From: Chitinophagaceae bacterium
Lineage (GTDB): Bacteria; Bacteroidota; Bacteroidia; Chitinophagales; Chitinophagaceae
Reading direction: 5' to 3'
Assembly (NCBI GenBank): GCA_018335935.1
Contig: JAGXRG010000071.1
Span: 51,163-115,162, forward strand
Length of the DNA: 64,000 bases
This document shows, in pieces, positions 37,113 to 47,064 of this stretch. The notes under the pieces are model-generated. The model had not been told where the DNA came from, did no database searches, and was given only the letters and a program-made list of their open reading frames with translations. The translations under genes and the position numbers were made by a program. Within the stretch, counting starts at the first letter, position 1, and each line of letters opens with the position of its first letter.

Positions 37113-38711
37113 ATGCGATTTAGTTCTACATATATTAATTATAATGAAACAGGTTTTTTTTCAAAAATTATAATTGATTATTTAAATCAGTCAAAAGAAT
37201 TAGCAGCTTTTTATAATTATGAAAATAATTTAGAAGGATTACAGTTTGCTATAGATAACAGAAACTTTTCTACTGAAACCAGAAAAATAATTACTACTTA
37301 TTTTAAAAATCAATATAAAGAAAATGCTTCAACAAAACAACTTGAAAACATTTCTTTATTAGAAAAAGAAAATTGTTTTAGCATTACAACAGCACATCAG
37401 CCGAATATTTTTACAGGGCCATTGTATGTAATTTATAAAATTTTGCATACCATAAAAATGGCAGAAACTTTAAAACAAAAATTTACAGATAAACATTTTG
37501 TTCCAGTTTTTTTTATGGGAAGTGAAGATGCAGATTTTGATGAGTTGGGTTCTATAACCATTCAAGGTAAAAAACTTCAATGGAATACTAAACAATCTGG
37601 AGCTGTGGGTAGAATGCTAGTGGATGATGATTTCTTAAAATTAATTGCTGAAATAAAAGGACAAATTGGAGTGGATCAATATGGAATGGAATTGGTTGCT
37701 TTGTTTACTTCAGCATATTCGAAAGGAAAATCAATACAACAAGCCACCTTTGAATTATTAAATTTACTTTTTGCAAAATATGGCTTATTGGTTTTAGTAC
37801 CTGATGATAAAGTTTTAAAGCAAATATTTTCTTCAACCATAAAAAAAGAAATTACAACATCATTTTCACATCAATTAGTAGAACAAACAAATCAGGATTT
37901 AAGTAAACATTATAAAACACAAGCTACAGGTAGAGATATTAATTTATTTTATTTAATTGATGATAAAAGAGAACGCATAGAAAGAATTGGTGATGAATTT
38001 TTTGTTGCAGCATTACAATTGAAACTTAGCTTAACTGAAATGCTGAATGAAATTGACCAACATCCAGAACGATTTAGCCCTAACGTTATACTCAGACCAG
38101 TTTTTCAAGAAACTATTTTACCCAATATTGCCTTTATTGGTGGTGGAGGAGAATTAGCTTATTGGATGCAACTAAAAAAAGTATTTATTGAAGTAGGTAT
38201 TGATTACCCAGTTTTAGTACTTAGAAACTCATTTTTATTATTAAATCAAAAACATAAATCAACTTTAGATAAATTGAAGTTAGAAGTAAAAGATTTATTT
38301 AAAGACTCTGATACTATAATTAAACAGATGGTGATTAGTAAAAGTAATCAATCATTAAAATATGCTGAAGAAATACAAGTTTTTAAAAATGGTTTTCAAC
38401 ATTTAAAAACACACGCAGCAAGTATTGATAAAAGTTTAGTTGAACACATAACTGCTTTGGAAACTCAAAGCCTTAAGAAAATTGAAGCGGCAGAAAAAAA
38501 ACTTTTGAGGGCAGAAAAAAGAAAATTTGTTAATGAACAAAACCAAATTGTTGCATTAAAAAGCCAACTCTTTCCTAATAATAGTTTACAAGAACGGATA
38601 GAGAATTTTTCTAGTTTTTATGCAAAATATGGAGCAGCTTTTTTTAATATTCTATTAGAAAGTAATTTAAGTATTGAACAACAATTTACTGTACTCCTAT
38701 TAAATGATTAA
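37113..38711 (+). CDS. bshC: Bacillithiol biosynthesis cysteine-adding enzyme BshC
   Basis: 532 aa, full-length BshC. Recognisable segments are TTAHQPNIFTGPLYVIYKILHTI (about residues 88-110), FFMGSEDADFDELGSI, the GRMLVDD segment, NVILRPVFQETILPNIAFIGGGGELAYWMQLKKVF, and a C-terminal coiled coil (AAEKKLLRAEKRKF). It adds cysteine to glucosaminyl malate in the last step of bacillithiol synthesis. No bshA or bshB is in the window. Its last 4 nt overlap the convergent purE. Confidence 0.95.
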   Translation: MRFSSTYINYNETGFFSKIIIDYLNQSKELAAFYNYENNLEGLQFAIDNRNFSTETRKIITTYFKNQYKENASTKQLENISLLEKENCFSITTAHQPNIFTGPLYVIYKILHTIKMAETLKQKFTDKHFVPVFFMGSEDADFDELGSITIQGKKLQWNTKQSGAVGRMLVDDDFLKLIAEIKGQIGVDQYGMELVALFTSAYSKGKSIQQATFELLNLLFAKYGLLVLVPDDKVLKQIFSSTIKKEITTSFSHQLVEQTNQDLSKHYKTQATGRDINLFYLIDDKRERIERIGDEFFVAALQLKLSLTEMLNEIDQHPERFSPNVILRPVFQETILPNIAFIGGGGELAYWMQLKKVFIEVGIDYPVLVLRNSFLLLNQKHKSTLDKLKLEVKDLFKDSDTIIKQMVISKSNQSLKYAEEIQVFKNGFQHLKTHAASIDKSLVEHITALETQSLKKIEAAEKKLLRAEKRKFVNEQNQIVALKSQLFPNNSLQERIENFSSFYAKYGAAFFNILLESNLSIEQQFTVLLLND

Positions 38712-39241
38712 TCGAATTCATTAGGTAGTCCGTTCTTCTTTAGTTGTTTTACTTTTTGCATTACCTCTTTATTCATGGTAGTTTTATAATCTAAAAGTTG
38801 TTTTGCAATAGTAGCATCTGAAGTTCCTAAAATTTGTGCTGCCAAAATACCCGCATTCTTTGCTGCATTTAAGGCAACAGTGGCAACTGGTACACCATTT
38901 GGCATTTGCAAAATAGACAAAACTGAGTCCCAGCCATCAATAGAATTACTAGATTTAATAGGTACACCAATTACTGGCAAAGTAGTTATTGAAGCAATCA
39001 TTCCTGGTAAATGTGCAGCACCTCCAGCACCTGCAATAATTACTTTTAAGCCTCTTTGTTGTGCAGTTTGTGCATATTTCATCATTCTCAAAGGAGTTCT
39101 ATGAGCAGAAACTACAGTAACTTCAAAAGCAATATTCATTTGCTGTAAAATTGTAGTGGCTTCATTCATAACAGAAAGGTCACTATCGCTTCCCATGATA
39201 ATACCAATTTGAACTTTTTTAATGCTTTGTTGTTTTGCCAT
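38708..39241 (-). CDS. purE: N5-carboxyaminoimidazole ribonucleotide mutase
   Basis: 177-aa class I PurE of purine biosynthesis, converting N5-CAIR to CAIR. It contains IIMGSDSDLSVMNEA (about residues 14-28), the SAHRTPLRMM signature with the conserved His, GAGGAAHLPGMIAS and the VPIKSS/DSVLSILQMPNGVPVATVAL block. A basic N-terminal extension of a dozen residues is present. It lies 9 nt downstream of purK, and the pair works sequentially. The gene end overlaps bshC by 4 nt. Confidence 0.97.
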   Translation of the reverse strand: MAKQQSIKKVQIGIIMGSDSDLSVMNEATTILQQMNIAFEVTVVSAHRTPLRMMKYAQTAQQRGLKVIIAGAGGAAHLPGMIASITTLPVIGVPIKSSNSIDGWDSVLSILQMPNGVPVATVALNAAKNAGILAAQILGTSDATIAKQLLDYKTTMNKEVMQKVKQLKKNGLPNEFD

Positions 39242-39250
39242 ATAAATAAT

Positions 39251-40369
39251 TTAGCTCTTAACTTTTAATGTTTTTTTGATGAAATGAGCTTTTGAAATTA
39301 ACTCCTCTTCATCTTGTCCAAGAATGGTTACATGCCCCATTTTTCTTCCAGGCTTAGTTTCTTTTTTTCCGTATAAATGTACAAATGCATGTTCCATTTG
39401 TAACACATCATGCAAACCATTATACAAAACTGGTCCTGCAAATCCTTCATCACCAATCAAATTTACAATTGCAGATAAATATTTTGGTTGAGTATTTCCT
39501 AAAGGATAATTTAAAATGATTCGCCATAACATATCAAATTGACTACTATAATTAGCTTCAATAGTATGATGACCACTATTATGAACCCTCGGAGCTACTT
39601 CGTTTACCAATATTTTATTATCGTTTGTTACAAACATTTCTACTGCAAAAAGTCCAGGACTATTAAAAGCTAAAACTAATTTCTTAGCAAGAACTCCGGC
39701 TTCAATGGTTAGTTCATCTGTTAGCTTTGCAGGAGAAACCTGATAATCTAATAAATTAAGTTTATCGTCAAAAACCATTTCTGTTACAGGATACACTGTG
39801 GTCTTCATTTCTTTACCAACAGCAACAATTACAGCAATTTCTTTTTTTATGTCTACCAACTTTTCTAAAACAGATGGTTCGTTAAACCCTTGTTTAATTT
39901 GATTTTCAGTTTTAAGCACTACTACGCCTTTTCCATCATAACCTCCTTCGGCAAGTTTATGGACTGCTGGTAAAAAACTAGCTTGTTCTGCTAAATCTTG
40001 AATATTATTAGTAATTATAAAAGAAGAAGTAGGAATGCTATTTTTTTGGAAGAAAGTTTTTTGATGAATTTTATTTTTTATTGTTTTTATGGCCTGACTA
40101 TTTGGAATAACCATAACACCTTCAGACTCTAATTTTTCTAATGCCTCAATATTTACAGCTTCAATTTCAATTGTAACTACATCAAGCTGTTTTCCAAATT
40201 GATAAACAGTTTCAAAATCTTGAATATTACCTTTTGTAAAATGATGACATAAATGTGCTGAAGGGCAATTTTCATCATTCTCTAAAACAAAAGTTTCAAC
40301 ATCATAATTAATAGCTGCTTGCAATAACATTCTTCCAAGCTGCCCACCTCCTAAAATCCCAACTTTCAT
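39251..40369 (-). CDS. purK: 5-(carboxyamino)imidazole ribonucleotide synthase
   Basis: 372-aa ATP-grasp enzyme that carboxylates AIR to N5-CAIR, the substrate of PurE. GILGGGQLGRMLLQAA (residues 3-18) is the N-terminal Rossmann-type motif; KLAEGGYDGKGVVVL is the ATP-grasp loop; FAVEMFVTNDNKILVNEVAPRVHNSGHHTIEA carries the metal-binding Glu and Asn residues. First gene of purK-purE on the minus strand. Confidence 0.97.
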   Translation of the reverse strand: MKVGILGGGQLGRMLLQAAINYDVETFVLENDENCPSAHLCHHFTKGNIQDFETVYQFGKQLDVVTIEIEAVNIEALEKLESEGVMVIPNSQAIKTIKNKIHQKTFFQKNSIPTSSFIITNNIQDLAEQASFLPAVHKLAEGGYDGKGVVVLKTENQIKQGFNEPSVLEKLVDIKKEIAVIVAVGKEMKTTVYPVTEMVFDDKLNLLDYQVSPAKLTDELTIEAGVLAKKLVLAFNSPGLFAVEMFVTNDNKILVNEVAPRVHNSGHHTIEANYSSQFDMLWRIILNYPLGNTQPKYLSAIVNLIGDEGFAGPVLYNGLHDVLQMEHAFVHLYGKKETKPGRKMGHVTILGQDEEELISKAHFIKKTLKVKS

Positions 40370-40541
40370 CCTATTTTTTTTTGCTAAGATAAGTGAGCAA
40401 TCTTTTTCAAATCAATTAACTTTGTTCTCTCGTATGAAATGGAATAATTATTTTCTATTAATGATGATTTTGGCAATGGATTCAAAATCTTAAATCTCAT
40501 GCAATTACACTTCCATTTTTTAAATCAATAACAAAATCAAT

Positions 40542-41648
40542 ATGACTTCAAATAACAATACCGATTTTTTACCTTTACATGGAACAGATTATGTAGAATT
40601 TTATGTAGGTAATGCAAAACAAGCTGCTCATTTCTATAAAACTGCTTTTGGATTTCAGAGTTTAGCATATTCTGGACCTGAAACAGGTAATAAAGAAAAA
40701 GCCAGTTATGTAATTCGACAAAACAAACTCACTTTTATTTTAAGTACCCCATTAAGACCAAATAATGAAATTGCAGATCATATTTTAAAACATGGAGATG
40801 GTGTAAAGTTTTTATCGTTAAAAGTAGATGATGCAACTGATGCATGGCATCAAACAACAAAACGTGGTGCAAAAAGCTATAAAGAACCAGAAACATTAAT
40901 AGATGAGTTTGGTGAAGTTGTAATAAGTGGCATTCATACCTATGGAGAAACAGTTCATTTATTTATTGAAAGAAAAAATTACAATGGAGTTTTTATGCCT
41001 GGCTTTGTGGAGTGGAAATCTGCTTACAATCCTAAAGAAACAGGATTGTTATATGTAGATCATTGTGTAGGTAATGTGGGTTGGAACCAAATGAATGTTT
41101 GGGTTAAATTTTATGAAGAAGTAATGGGCTTTAAAAATATATTAAGCTTCGATGATAAAGATATTTCAACAGAATATTCTGCATTAATGAGTAAGGTTAT
41201 GAGTAATGGAAATGGGTATGTTAAATTTCCAATTAATGAACCTGCAGAAGGAAAAAAGAAATCACAGGTTGAAGAGTATTTAGATTTTTATAATGGCGAG
41301 GGTGTGCAACATGTTGCCATAGCTACTAATAATATTATTGAAACTGTAAGTATATTAAAAGAACGAGGTGTTGAATTTTTGAATATTCCTGAAAGTTATT
41401 ATAAAACTGTATTAGATAGAGTTGGTAAAATTGATGAAGATTTACAACCACTTCAAGATTTAGGTATTTTAATTGATAGGGACGATGAAGGTTATTTATT
41501 ACAAATATTCTCTAAACCATTACAAGACAGGCCCACTTTATTTTTTGAAATTATTCAACGAAAAGGTGCAAAAAGTTTTGGAAAAGGAAACTTTAAAGCT
41601 TTATTTGAAGCATTAGAAAGAGAACAAAGTTTAAGAGGAAACTTATAG
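40542..41648 (+). CDS. hppD: 4-hydroxyphenylpyruvate dioxygenase
   Basis: 368 aa, non-heme Fe(II) dioxygenase converting 4-hydroxyphenylpyruvate to homogentisate in tyrosine breakdown. The iron ligands are all visible: His174 in YVDHCVGNV, His257 in VQHVAIAT and Glu336 in FFEIIQRKG. The N-terminal vicinal-oxygen-chelate domain starts at GTDYVEFYVGNAKQAAHFYK, and the C-terminal GKGNFKALFEALEREQ helix that gates the active site is intact. No hmgA or other pathway gene is adjacent. It is convergent with the LysM gene, with a 4-nt gap. Confidence 0.97.
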   Translation: MTSNNNTDFLPLHGTDYVEFYVGNAKQAAHFYKTAFGFQSLAYSGPETGNKEKASYVIRQNKLTFILSTPLRPNNEIADHILKHGDGVKFLSLKVDDATDAWHQTTKRGAKSYKEPETLIDEFGEVVISGIHTYGETVHLFIERKNYNGVFMPGFVEWKSAYNPKETGLLYVDHCVGNVGWNQMNVWVKFYEEVMGFKNILSFDDKDISTEYSALMSKVMSNGNGYVKFPINEPAEGKKKSQVEEYLDFYNGEGVQHVAIATNNIIETVSILKERGVEFLNIPESYYKTVLDRVGKIDEDLQPLQDLGILIDRDDEGYLLQIFSKPLQDRPTLFFEIIQRKGAKSFGKGNFKALFEALEREQSLRGNL

Positions 41649-41652
41649 ATTT

Positions 41653-42543
41653 TTAAGGTTGTTCTACTTTAACTTCAAACAAGTCGTAATTAACACCTAA
41701 TGCAGCAGCAGCTGCATTGCTTATGCGAATCATTAAGCTGCTATCATCCTTTATATTAGGCAATGGCCCTAGTACTTTTGCATAAATTACTTTATCATCT
41801 ACTTTAACCTTAACTACACTACCATTTACAGCATCATTCATAAGGGCATAATACTTTTTATCCTTCCAACCAGAAATGGTTTTAAATGTACCGCATAGAC
41901 CGATTACAGATTTATTAGCTTGGGTAAACTGCTTTTCAAAAACTCCGGTTTCACTATTGGTATTTTTTGAATCAGATTTTCTTGAACTTATATTTTTCTC
42001 CATTTTATTCTCTACTACATAATCATTTACTTTTGAAAGATTATGAGAATCTTTAGATTCCTTTCTATGTGATTTAACAGCTACAGCTTCTTGATTGTCA
42101 TTATTTGGATTAACTAATTGTGAGTTCTTTTTTTGTTTTGCAATAAAGAGCGTATCCCCTAGTTTGATATTATCATTTTCTAAATTATTCCAATCCCTTA
42201 TTTGTTGTATTGAAATATTATAATCTTTTGAAATCTTGTACAAAGTTTCTCCAGGTTCAATAATGTGATAATTACCTGAATTTTTGTTAGTATGCTTTGT
42301 AATAGTTTCTTTTTTTGCCTGATTTTTTGTTGAGGGAGGAATCATGAGTTTCTGACCAACTCTAATATAACCATTCTTATCTAATTGATTATAAGCATAA
42401 ATATCTTTTACTTTAATATTATAATAATTAGCAATTTGAGTAATTGTTTCACCCGATTTTACTGTATGAGTAATTCCAGAATTTTGAGCAAGTAACCCAA
42501 AGCTTGGTAAACATAAAACAATAAAAAACAACTTTTTTAACAT
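41653..42543 (-). CDS. LysM peptidoglycan-binding protein with C-terminal DPBB-like domain
   Basis: 296 aa. A signal peptide (about residues 1-19, ending LLAQ) is followed by two LysM repeats (about 25-69, HTVKSGETITQIANYYNIK, and 92-135, YHIIEPGETLYKISKDYNIS), a Ser/Asn/Lys-rich linker, and a C-terminal domain (KSVIGLCGTFKTISGWKDKKYYALMNDAVNGSVVKV, IRISNAAAAALGVNYDLFEVKVEQP) that resembles RlpA-type double-psi beta-barrel folds. It is probably periplasmic and cell-wall bound. It lies 11 nt after the rsmF-like gene on the same strand and is probably co-transcribed with it. Confidence 0.85.
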   Translation of the reverse strand: MLKKLFFIVLCLPSFGLLAQNSGITHTVKSGETITQIANYYNIKVKDIYAYNQLDKNGYIRVGQKLMIPPSTKNQAKKETITKHTNKNSGNYHIIEPGETLYKISKDYNISIQQIRDWNNLENDNIKLGDTLFIAKQKKNSQLVNPNNDNQEAVAVKSHRKESKDSHNLSKVNDYVVENKMEKNISSRKSDSKNTNSETGVFEKQFTQANKSVIGLCGTFKTISGWKDKKYYALMNDAVNGSVVKVKVDDKVIYAKVLGPLPNIKDDSSLMIRISNAAAAALGVNYDLFEVKVEQP

Positions 42544-42554
42544 AACATATTCTA

Positions 42555-43937
42555 TTAATTAATACTGGCCATTATTCTCCAATTGGTTGGATAGTAGTTG
42601 TTTACTCTATTATCTAACACTTTTATCCATCCAATATTTATAGATTTATAGTTTATTAGAGCCCATCCTCTAACATCTGTATCTATAATAACTACTTTTT
42701 TAGATAAATATTGTAGAATTACTTCTAAAGGCAATGAAATTTTTTTAAAATTTTGCAAACATAAAATACTTACAGCCCAATCATGTGCTGGAATTAAAGT
42801 ATTTCCCTTTATTATTCCAACTTCAATCCCAGCTTTCCTGATGTAAAGATAAGAAGCAATGGTTTGAAGTTCGTGATAAAACATTGAAGAAAAACAAATT
42901 ATGTTTGAATTATGCTTAAAAAATTGATAATTTTCAAAATTCAGCATATGTTCCCTCACAATATTACTTTCGTTTAATGTTATTGGAATTAGTTTATTGA
43001 GTTTGCTTACTTTTTTATTTAATTGATTACTAAACTTGAGAACAGCTATAAAAAAACCTTCTCCTTCAATTTTGTTTGGATAAAATCTGTACCCAAATGC
43101 TTTATTATTGTCTGAAGTTGTTTCCACAACCCCCAAATCAGTATGAAGTTGTATGGCAACAGAAACACAATCAAACTCATTCGTTAACCAGTCTAAGATA
43201 TCTTCATTCTCTTGTTTAGAATAAGAACATGTAGAGTAAATTAAATAACCCTCATCTTTTATAGAAGGTATTATATCGGCTAAAATTCTTTGTTGCCTTT
43301 GACTACATAAATTTACATTTTGCAAACTCCATTCGTCAATAGCTGTAACATCTTTCCTAAACAATCCACTACCACTACAAGGTGCATCTACAACAACAAG
43401 GTCAAAATAATTGGTAAGTGCATTAAAATCTTTGGGGTCATTATTGGTTACTATACAATTGGCAGCTCCCCATTTAGTAATATTTTCAACTAAAACAGTG
43501 GCTCGCTGTTTTATTACTTCATTGCTTACAATTAGCCCTTGGGTAAAATAATTAGTTAAAAGGGTCGATTTTCCACCAGGTGAAGCACATAAATCAAGTA
43601 TAATTTTTTCTTCCTCTTTCTGAAAAAGATGTTCAAGAATTAAACTTAAAAACATACTACTTGCCTCTTGTACATAGTATGCACCTGCATGCAATAGTGG
43701 GTCAAAAGTAAATTTTGGGCGACTTTTTAAATAAAATCCTTCTTTACACCAGGGTACTTTATGAGAGATATTAAGGTTATAATTATTACTTAATTCCTCA
43801 ATATCTAAAGTAGAAATTTTTTGAGTATTAATTCTGATTGAAGTAATTTCTTTAGGCTGAAGATGTGTCTCTATAAATTCAGCTTCATTAAAACCTGTTA
43901 CATTTTGTAAACTATCAATCAGTTGATTTGGTATCAC
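42555..43937 (-). CDS. rRNA (cytosine-C5) methyltransferase, RsmF-like
   Basis: 460 aa from a GTG at 43937. The NOL1/NOP2/Sun methyltransferase core shows LDLCASPGGKSTLLT (SAM motif I), VVVDAPCSGSGLFRKD with the first catalytic Cys, and STCSYSKQENEDILDWL with the second. C-terminal RsmF-type domains follow, with a PUA-like end. The start is placed at GTG because a perfect TATATTTG promoter element covers the codons just upstream, leaving a message with essentially no leader. The E. coli relative modifies 16S rRNA m5C1407; the exact site here is not known. Confidence 0.85.
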   Translation of the reverse strand: MIPNQLIDSLQNVTGFNEAEFIETHLQPKEITSIRINTQKISTLDIEELSNNYNLNISHKVPWCKEGFYLKSRPKFTFDPLLHAGAYYVQEASSMFLSLILEHLFQKEEEKIILDLCASPGGKSTLLTNYFTQGLIVSNEVIKQRATVLVENITKWGAANCIVTNNDPKDFNALTNYFDLVVVDAPCSGSGLFRKDVTAIDEWSLQNVNLCSQRQQRILADIIPSIKDEGYLIYSTCSYSKQENEDILDWLTNEFDCVSVAIQLHTDLGVVETTSDNNKAFGYRFYPNKIEGEGFFIAVLKFSNQLNKKVSKLNKLIPITLNESNIVREHMLNFENYQFFKHNSNIICFSSMFYHELQTIASYLYIRKAGIEVGIIKGNTLIPAHDWAVSILCLQNFKKISLPLEVILQYLSKKVVIIDTDVRGWALINYKSINIGWIKVLDNRVNNYYPTNWRIMASIN

Positions 43938-43941
43938 TTTA

Positions 43942-43974
43942 CAAATATAGAGATACAAAAAATCCCACGCAAAA
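43942..43974 (-). promoter_or_regulatory. Promoter of rsmF-like gene, overlapping the upstream terminator
   Basis: TTTTG (43974-43970), 20 nt, TATATTTG (43949-43942) on the minus strand. The -33 element is formed by the loop of the TonB-receptor terminator hairpin. The expected start site coincides with the GTG start codon at 43937. Confidence 0.6.
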
Positions 43975-43985
43975 GCGTGGGATTT
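43960..43985 (-). terminator. Terminator of the first TonB-receptor gene
   Basis: Perfect 11-bp stem (43960-43970 and 43975-43985) with an AAAA/TTTT loop and a T-run on the minus strand, 21 nt after the stop of the receptor gene. Confidence 0.9.
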
Positions 43986-44006
43986 AAGTTTTAATTTTTA
44001 CAACGA

Positions 44007-46928
44007 TTAAAATACGTTAAAGCCAAAGCTAGCATAGTACATACCTCCAATTTGAGGATTACCAAATGCACTTCTATAGTATTTGTTCATTAAGTTAGTT
44101 GCTCCAAATTTAAATAAGCTCTTTATGCTAGTGAATTTGTAACTAATAAATGCATCAACTGCTCCATAAGCAGGAACATCACCAGTTCCAAAAGTTCCTT
44201 CCCATAAGAAAGCATCTTGCCATCTGTAGTTAGCACCAAAACCCCAATTTCCACAAACATTTGGATTGCTTAAACCAATATTGTATCTTAATTTAGGTGT
44301 ATTGTAGAAAGTAACTAAACCTTTAGGTGCATCGTTTAATTGATCACCAGAAACGTTTGCAGTTAATAAATAGTTCTTATAAACTTTATATTCTGTGCTA
44401 ATACCCCAACCAAAAGATTTTAAAGTTGTAGAAGCGTTAGAAACAAATGAATAATTATCAGTAGCAAAAGGACTAGCTAACATTTGAATAGCAATTAAAG
44501 GATTTGTACTTTGTCCACGACCTACAGCTGTACGACCAATAAAGTTTTCAAACTGGCTATAGTAAACATAAGCATCAACTAATAATTTGCTATTTAAAAC
44601 ACCTCTATAACCTAATTCAAAAGTATTTGAAACCTCAGGTTTTAAAGTTGTAAATGTTGCAGCTTTTAATAAAGCAACATTTGGTGTACCCGCTGCAATT
44701 GAATTTCTGAAAGCAACAATACTTTCTGCGGTATATGCAGGGTTTCCTGAGAAGTTGTAACGTGTATTGAAATTAGGTAACCCACCAATTAAGATTGAAG
44801 ATGGAGTTTTTAAATTGATCCATTGATCTTGTAAAGATGGAAAACGATATGCTTGTTGATATGAAGCACGGATATAATTATTCTCAGCAACTTTATAAGT
44901 TAAAGTAGCTCTTGGCGTAAATCTTCCATCAAAGTTTTGGCTTTTATCGTAACGACCAGAAACTGTGATTTTCATTTTATCATCTAAGAATTTCTTTTGT
45001 AATTGAATATATCCACCATATTCATACACACTAATTGGACCCATAGTGTCAGCGAAAATTGTTCCATTAGAATTTAATGAGTAATTTCTGTAGCTAGCTC
45101 CAACTAAAATATCAACAGCTTTTACTAAACGAGAGAAATTATATTGACCTTCGTAGTGATATAATGATGTTTTATCATCGAACTTAGCACCACCTTTACT
45201 AATTGGAGTACTAACTGCTTTATTGAATGCATCTCTAAATTGTTGAGAACCCGGTAAAAATCTTCCTGTTTCAGCAACTGTTCTAGCAGCACCATGTGCA
45301 ACTGCATTATTACTTGCTGGTAAGCCAGGTGCTAAACCTAAGTATGCTGCACCAAAAGTTCCAGTGTATTGAGTAAACCAATCTTGGTTTCCTTTCCAAG
45401 CACTATTTATTGCAACAGCAGCAGTTGTTGCAGTGTAAGCATCTCCAGAATTTTCTTGAGTAGTATATGCTCTTAAGAACCAATCTTTATGTTTCAATTC
45501 AAATTTGTATTGACCAATAGCAAGGTTTTTAATAGAATATCTATCAGCACCTGTATAAACAGTAGTACCAACACCATAATTAGCTTGTAAAGATGCTTCA
45601 ATACTATTTGTTAATTTGTAGTGTAAAGCACCGTTTAATTTAACATTATAGTTATTGTAATCTACTAAATCTCTTTCTTCATAACCTGTTCTACTTACAA
45701 AACCACCCTCAGGAGTAGAACCAATAAATGTATTTCTGTAAGGGTTTGTACCTACAGTACTTGTTGGAATTAAGAAAGGTAAATATTGTTGAAAAGGAGC
45801 TGGTGTACCAGCTGCAATCATTTGTGGTGTAGCACCTGCAGCAATTGAGTTGTCTACTACAGCAATAAATCCTTGTCCTGCTGGTGTTGCTCCAACTAAT
45901 GATCTAACAACTTGTGCAAAAGCATGCATACTTGCACTAGCTTCATCTCCAAATACATTCACCCCATCGTAGTTAGGATCAGAAGCTCTAGTTCCACCTT
46001 TTAAAGAAGAAAATACATTATTTCTAGATAAGTTTCTGAAATCATTTGCTTGCCAATCGTTACCTTTTGTTAATTCTGCACCAATTTTGAATGCAAATTT
46101 ATCTGATACTTTTTTAGCCCATCTTACATCCCAGTTATGAAATGGTGATGCAGCAGTTTGAGATTCATCAATATGGTTAACACCCGCTTTAACTTGAAAA
46201 CTTAAACCTTGATATTTGAATGGGTTTTTGCTAGTCATTAATAAAGTACCTGTCATACCACCAGATCCATAAATAGCAGAAGAAGCACCTTGTAATAACT
46301 CAACATTATCAACATCTAATTGTGTTGGGCCTACAATACTACCTACAGAGAAGTTTAAACCTGGAGCTTGGTTATCCATTCCATCAACTAATTGATTGAA
46401 TCGTAAATTACCTGAACCATTAAAACCTCTTGTACTGATTGTACGGAAGTTTAAAGAAGATGTTGTCATGTCAACACCTTTAAAATTAGCAATCGCATCA
46501 TAATAGTTAGGAGCTAAAGAATTTCTAATGTCAGCAGCACTCATTCTTTCAATTGAAACAGGGCTCTCTAAAATTCTTTCTTGAGTTCTTGTTGCAGAAA
46601 CTACGATCTCTTGACCTAAAGTTTCAACAGCAGTTAGTTCAACAGAAACACTTGTTCCGTTAAAAACCACTTCTTTGGTTCCAAATCCAATAGATGAAAC
46701 AACTAGGGTAAATGGAGGTTTTTGGTTGGTTGTGAAAACGAATCTTCCTTTATCATCTGTGAAAGCTCCAGCAGTACCACCTTTAATGGTAACTGAAACT
46801 GCAGAAATAGCTTCACCAGATTTTGCTGTTTTAACATTACCAGTTACAGTGTTCCCTTTTTGGGCACTAACAGATAAAGTGATAAGTACAGCCGAAAGCG
46901 TTAACAGAGAATTGAATAATTTTCTCAT
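44007..46928 (-). CDS. TonB-dependent receptor with carboxypeptidase-like regulatory domain
   Basis: 973 aa from the ATG at 46928; translation from a TTG at 46967 would bury the signal peptide (MRKLFNSLLTLSAVLITLSVSAQ). The N-terminal CarboxypepD_reg-like domain (KGNTVTGNVKTAKSGEAIS to about residue 100) is followed by a plug domain (EIVVSATRTQERILESPVSIERMSAADIR, STRGFNGSGNLRFNQLVDGMDNQ, LLQGASSAIYGSGGMTG) and a 22-strand-type barrel ending in F. The substrate is not evident. The gene stands alone, with no SusD partner, so it is not a classical Sus-type system. Confidence 0.93.
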   Translation of the reverse strand: MRKLFNSLLTLSAVLITLSVSAQKGNTVTGNVKTAKSGEAISAVSVTIKGGTAGAFTDDKGRFVFTTNQKPPFTLVVSSIGFGTKEVVFNGTSVSVELTAVETLGQEIVVSATRTQERILESPVSIERMSAADIRNSLAPNYYDAIANFKGVDMTTSSLNFRTISTRGFNGSGNLRFNQLVDGMDNQAPGLNFSVGSIVGPTQLDVDNVELLQGASSAIYGSGGMTGTLLMTSKNPFKYQGLSFQVKAGVNHIDESQTAASPFHNWDVRWAKKVSDKFAFKIGAELTKGNDWQANDFRNLSRNNVFSSLKGGTRASDPNYDGVNVFGDEASASMHAFAQVVRSLVGATPAGQGFIAVVDNSIAAGATPQMIAAGTPAPFQQYLPFLIPTSTVGTNPYRNTFIGSTPEGGFVSRTGYEERDLVDYNNYNVKLNGALHYKLTNSIEASLQANYGVGTTVYTGADRYSIKNLAIGQYKFELKHKDWFLRAYTTQENSGDAYTATTAAVAINSAWKGNQDWFTQYTGTFGAAYLGLAPGLPASNNAVAHGAARTVAETGRFLPGSQQFRDAFNKAVSTPISKGGAKFDDKTSLYHYEGQYNFSRLVKAVDILVGASYRNYSLNSNGTIFADTMGPISVYEYGGYIQLQKKFLDDKMKITVSGRYDKSQNFDGRFTPRATLTYKVAENNYIRASYQQAYRFPSLQDQWINLKTPSSILIGGLPNFNTRYNFSGNPAYTAESIVAFRNSIAAGTPNVALLKAATFTTLKPEVSNTFELGYRGVLNSKLLVDAYVYYSQFENFIGRTAVGRGQSTNPLIAIQMLASPFATDNYSFVSNASTTLKSFGWGISTEYKVYKNYLLTANVSGDQLNDAPKGLVTFYNTPKLRYNIGLSNPNVCGNWGFGANYRWQDAFLWEGTFGTGDVPAYGAVDAFISYKFTSIKSLFKFGATNLMNKYYRSAFGNPQIGGMYYASFGFNVF

Positions 46929-47064
46929 AATTACAGAATTTTGATTATTAGTGTAGCAAAGTAACAATCTAATTTGATTTACAAAAATTTATTTTATGAA
47001 AAGTTTAAGTGTTTTTGTATAAGCCAAATCAAACTACTCACGAGAAATTGAGATTTCTTGGTAT

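Noticed and set aside
40370..40541. 172-bp purK-hppD divergent spacer searched for small genes and regulatory palindromes
   Set aside because: Only imperfect -7-like sequences were seen; no ORF, repeat or hairpin stands out.
46981..47064. Imperfect hairpin near 47042-47058 after odhB
   Set aside because: Short stem of A/T pairs with one wobble and no clear U-tract; not convincing as a terminator.
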